From assembly GCF_000519325.1 (NCBI RefSeq), contig NZ_KI912613.1, positions 4,534,469 to 4,598,468 on the forward strand: 64,000 nt of DNA, in the 5' to 3' direction. Within the stretch, counting starts at the first letter, position 1, and each line of letters begins with the position of its first letter. Below the pieces are notes generated by a model. That model searched no databases. It was not told the DNA's origin and saw only the letters and a program-made list of their open reading frames with translations. The translations under genes and the position numbers were made by a program. This DNA is from Patulibacter minatonensis DSM 18081 (GTDB lineage Bacteria > Actinomycetota > Thermoleophilia > Solirubrobacterales > Solirubrobacteraceae). Shown here piece after piece: positions 62,449 to 64,000 of the stretch.

Positions 62449-62554
62449 GGTCGGGGCCCGCACCGCGGGTCGGGGCCCGCACCCCTCAGGTGGCCCGCCG
62501 CGCCGCGGTCCGGCGCGATGGCAGCCCGCGACTCAGGTCGGGGCCCGCACCCCT
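62449..62554. repeat. Three copies of GGTCGGGGCCCGCACC between convergent genes
   Basis: Copies at 62449-62464, 62468-62483 and 62536-62551; the last two share three further bases (CCT). They fill the gap between the hypothetical gene and the L,D-transpeptidase. Each has a partly self-complementary core (CGGGGCCCG). They could act as terminators or protein-binding repeats; no known family recognised. Confidence 0.6.
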
Positions 62555-62563
62555 GCGTCGTCC

Positions 62564-63601
62564 CTAGAGGATGTAGATCGGCGTCCCGACCGGCACCCGC
62601 GGGAACAGGTCGATGACGTCCGGCACGTGCATGCGGAGGCAGCCGTGGGAGGCGTTGGTGCCGATCGAGGCATCGTCGCTGGTGCCGTGGATGCCGACGC
62701 CGTCGTAGATGCCGAGCCAGCGGGCCTTGATCGGGTTCGACGGTCCGGGCGGGACCACGGTGCCGGCGAGGCTGCCGGCCCAGGCGGAGTTCGGCACGTG
62801 CCACGACGGGTTCTCGGCCTTGTTGCCGATCGTGTACTGCCCGGCGGGCGTGTCGTGGCCGGCGGCGCCGACCGAGATGCCGTAGCTCTTGGCGACCTTG
62901 AGGTCCTTGTAGAGCGTGAGCTTGAAGGTGGAGCGGTTGGCCACGAGGACCGTGCCGTACTTCTTGCGGATCGCTGCGGTCGTCTCCGCCGGCTTGATCT
63001 TGTTCGTGTACGCCGAGACGTCGTGGTCCGCGGAGGGGTCCATCAGCGCGGTGCGGACGAGCTGCGCGACGCGCTCGCGCTGGAGCCGCAGCCCGACGCG
63101 GCCCTTCGTGAACTGGAACGTGCCGCCCGCGAACGACACCGCGGCGGACTTCGGCTCGCGGTGGAGGTCCTTCTCGACCCGGTTGAGGAGGCGCGTGATC
63201 GCGTACCGGTTGTACGTGCTGAGCGGCGAGTAGTCCTTGCGGACCGTGCGGCCGGCGACGCGGTGGTAGACGCGGGAGAAGGCGTTGCCGTCCTCGCCGA
63301 GCTTCACGGCCTGGACGACGGCGTCCTTGATGTCGACCTTGATCTTGGCCTGGGCCGCGGTGAGCGTCCACTTCCGGTCGCTGTGGTTGACGACCACGGG
63401 CTTCGACAGGCGGTTGGTGAGCTCCGTCGTCGCCTTGCGCTCGGCGGCTGACGCGGTCAGCCCGCCGACGTCCACGCCACCGATGGTGACGCCCTCCGGG
63501 ATCTTCTTCGGCGTGCTCGCGTCGGCGACGAGGACGCCGCCGCAGGCCACGAGGAGCACCGAGAGCAGCGTGGTGAGGATCAGGACAGGACGTTGACGCA
63601 T
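62564..63601 (-). CDS. L,D-transpeptidase with N-terminal peptidoglycan-binding-like domain
   Basis: 345 residues. N-terminal signal or anchor (MRQRPVLILTTLLSVLLVAC; LVAC resembles a lipobox). A VanW-like/peptidoglycan-binding-4-like region follows (IPEGVTIGGVDVGGLTASAAERKAT; GGTFQFTKGRVGLRLQRERVAQLV). The C-terminal YkuD catalytic domain has LVANRSTFKLTLYKDLKVAKSYGISVG, GHDTPAGQYTI and the active site GIHGTSDDASIGTNASHGCLRMHVPDV (His and Cys). It makes 3-3 cross-links in peptidoglycan outside the membrane. Start ATG 63601. Confidence 0.95.
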   Translation of the reverse strand: MRQRPVLILTTLLSVLLVACGGVLVADASTPKKIPEGVTIGGVDVGGLTASAAERKATTELTNRLSKPVVVNHSDRKWTLTAAQAKIKVDIKDAVVQAVKLGEDGNAFSRVYHRVAGRTVRKDYSPLSTYNRYAITRLLNRVEKDLHREPKSAAVSFAGGTFQFTKGRVGLRLQRERVAQLVRTALMDPSADHDVSAYTNKIKPAETTAAIRKKYGTVLVANRSTFKLTLYKDLKVAKSYGISVGAAGHDTPAGQYTIGNKAENPSWHVPNSAWAGSLAGTVVPPGPSNPIKARWLGIYDGVGIHGTSDDASIGTNASHGCLRMHVPDVIDLFPRVPVGTPIYIL

Positions 63602-63772
63602 GGCGGCACCATGGATGGTAACGGGGAATCGGCGGAACCGAAGCCGCGTGCAACGGCGGGTTCAGCGGCAGACGGTCCTACGTCGGAGGTGGCCCCGCGG
63701 TTGCATCCATGAGACCGTTCTCACGATCGCGGACGGCGTACGTCCCGCCGGGGGTCCCGCGGTGGTCGCCGG

Positions 63773-64000
63773 TCAGCGCTGCTGGAGGAGCAGGTCGATC
63801 TCGTCGAGCACCCGGCGCCGGCCCGGGCCCGCGGCCTCGTGCGCCCGGAGCGCGCGCAGCGCCTCAGGGTCCAGCGACGGCAGCAGCACCAGCAGCGCGT
63901 CGCCCTCCAGGGCGCCGATCCCGTCGTCGTCCGGCGCGCTCGGCGAGCCGCCGTCGGACCGCGCCGACGGGCTGTACCGCAGGAACGCCTCGACCTCGGG
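63773..64000 (-). CDS. C-terminal end of an unknown protein (partial, cut by window edge)
   Basis: The last 75 codons of a minus-strand gene: PEVEAFLRYSPSARSDGGSP, then ALEGDALLVLLPSLDPEALR, ALRAHEAAGPGRRRVLDEID, LLLQQR, stop at 63773. The final helical unit (LDPEALRALRAHE..GRRRVLDEID) resembles the C-terminal segment of the DUF892-type protein at 45.35 kb (TADADLVDRVGTYERAHRARTGVL), a short domain that recurs in actinobacterial proteins. The function of the whole cannot be told. The 171 bases before the L,D-transpeptidase hold only its likely promoter. Confidence 0.65.
   Translation of the reverse strand, partial: PEVEAFLRYSPSARSDGGSPSAPDDDGIGALEGDALLVLLPSLDPEALRALRAHEAAGPGRRRVLDEIDLLLQQR

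Overview
This 64 kb window comes from a very GC-rich bacterial chromosome. Coding sequences have near-saturated G/C third positions, and many start with GTG or overlap their neighbour by ATGA/GTGA. Together with a WhiG-type sigma factor, several SigB/SigF-type stress sigma factors, F420-dependent oxidoreductases, LuxR and TetR regulators and actinobacterial-style acyl-CoA catabolism, this points to an Actinomycetota. My best guess, by inference only, is Thermoleophilia/Solirubrobacterales (Patulibacter-like).

Layout. (1) 0-5 kb: the end of an unknown gene, glutamine-dependent NAD+ synthetase, an unusual protein fusing a sigma-like part to a zinc anti-sigma domain and a membrane anchor, and an ECF sigma factor. 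(2) 5-25.7 kb: lipid/acyl-CoA catabolism. It holds an AurF-like diiron oxygenase with a ferredoxin-NADP reductase behind twin operators; a fatty-acyl ligase / acyl-CoA dehydrogenase / P450 operon divergent from two GAF-LuxR regulators; a five-gene operon (two crotonases, an F420 oxidoreductase, an APH-fold kinase, a DUF7064-like protein); and a leucine-type acyl-CoA dehydrogenase / biotin carboxylase / carboxyltransferase operon facing a TetR regulator. (3) 26-46.8 kb: an accessory, stress-flavoured island with two SDRs, a zinc alcohol dehydrogenase, three glycosyltransferases, an IS110-type insertion sequence beside a manganese-catalase relic, two SigB-type sigma factors, three DUF2294 paralogues, RecQ, a Nei/Fpg-type glycosylase, a PAS protein and a DUF892 ferritin-like protein. 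(4) 47-53 kb: a mycosporine-like amino acid (UV sunscreen) cluster, mysA-mysB-mysC-mysD, preceded by a degenerate HAD protein and followed by a TauD-type dioxygenase. (5) 53-57.6 kb: a haem-oxygenase-fold iron enzyme divergent from a methyltransferase/CDGSH pair, a truncated sigma factor, an FGGY kinase, and a junction joining two gene relics (an F420 oxidoreductase tail and an interrupted Dps tail). (6) 57.7-64 kb: tRNA-Gly(GCC), RsgA, a WhiG-type sigma factor, a tyrosine recombinase, an L,D-transpeptidase and a partial gene.

The most striking cross-cutting signal is a repeated promoter. A -10 box GGGTAG/GGGTAC lies 14-15 bases (once 17) downstream of a short G-rich -35 box and occurs about ten times between 28 and 54 kb. 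In five cases the -10 is followed by exactly 9 bases and then ATG or GTG (SDR, RecQ, epimerase, iron enzyme and a short upstream ORF before the VOC gene); a sixth copy has 10 bases. That fits a SigB-type regulon transcribed largely as leaderless mRNA, probably driven by one of the two SigB-type sigma factors encoded inside the same island.

The most interesting candidate system is the mycosporine-like cluster, because the usual palythine-forming MysH enzyme is absent from the window and a TauD-family oxygenase plus a HAD-like protein lacking both catalytic aspartates take the flanking positions.
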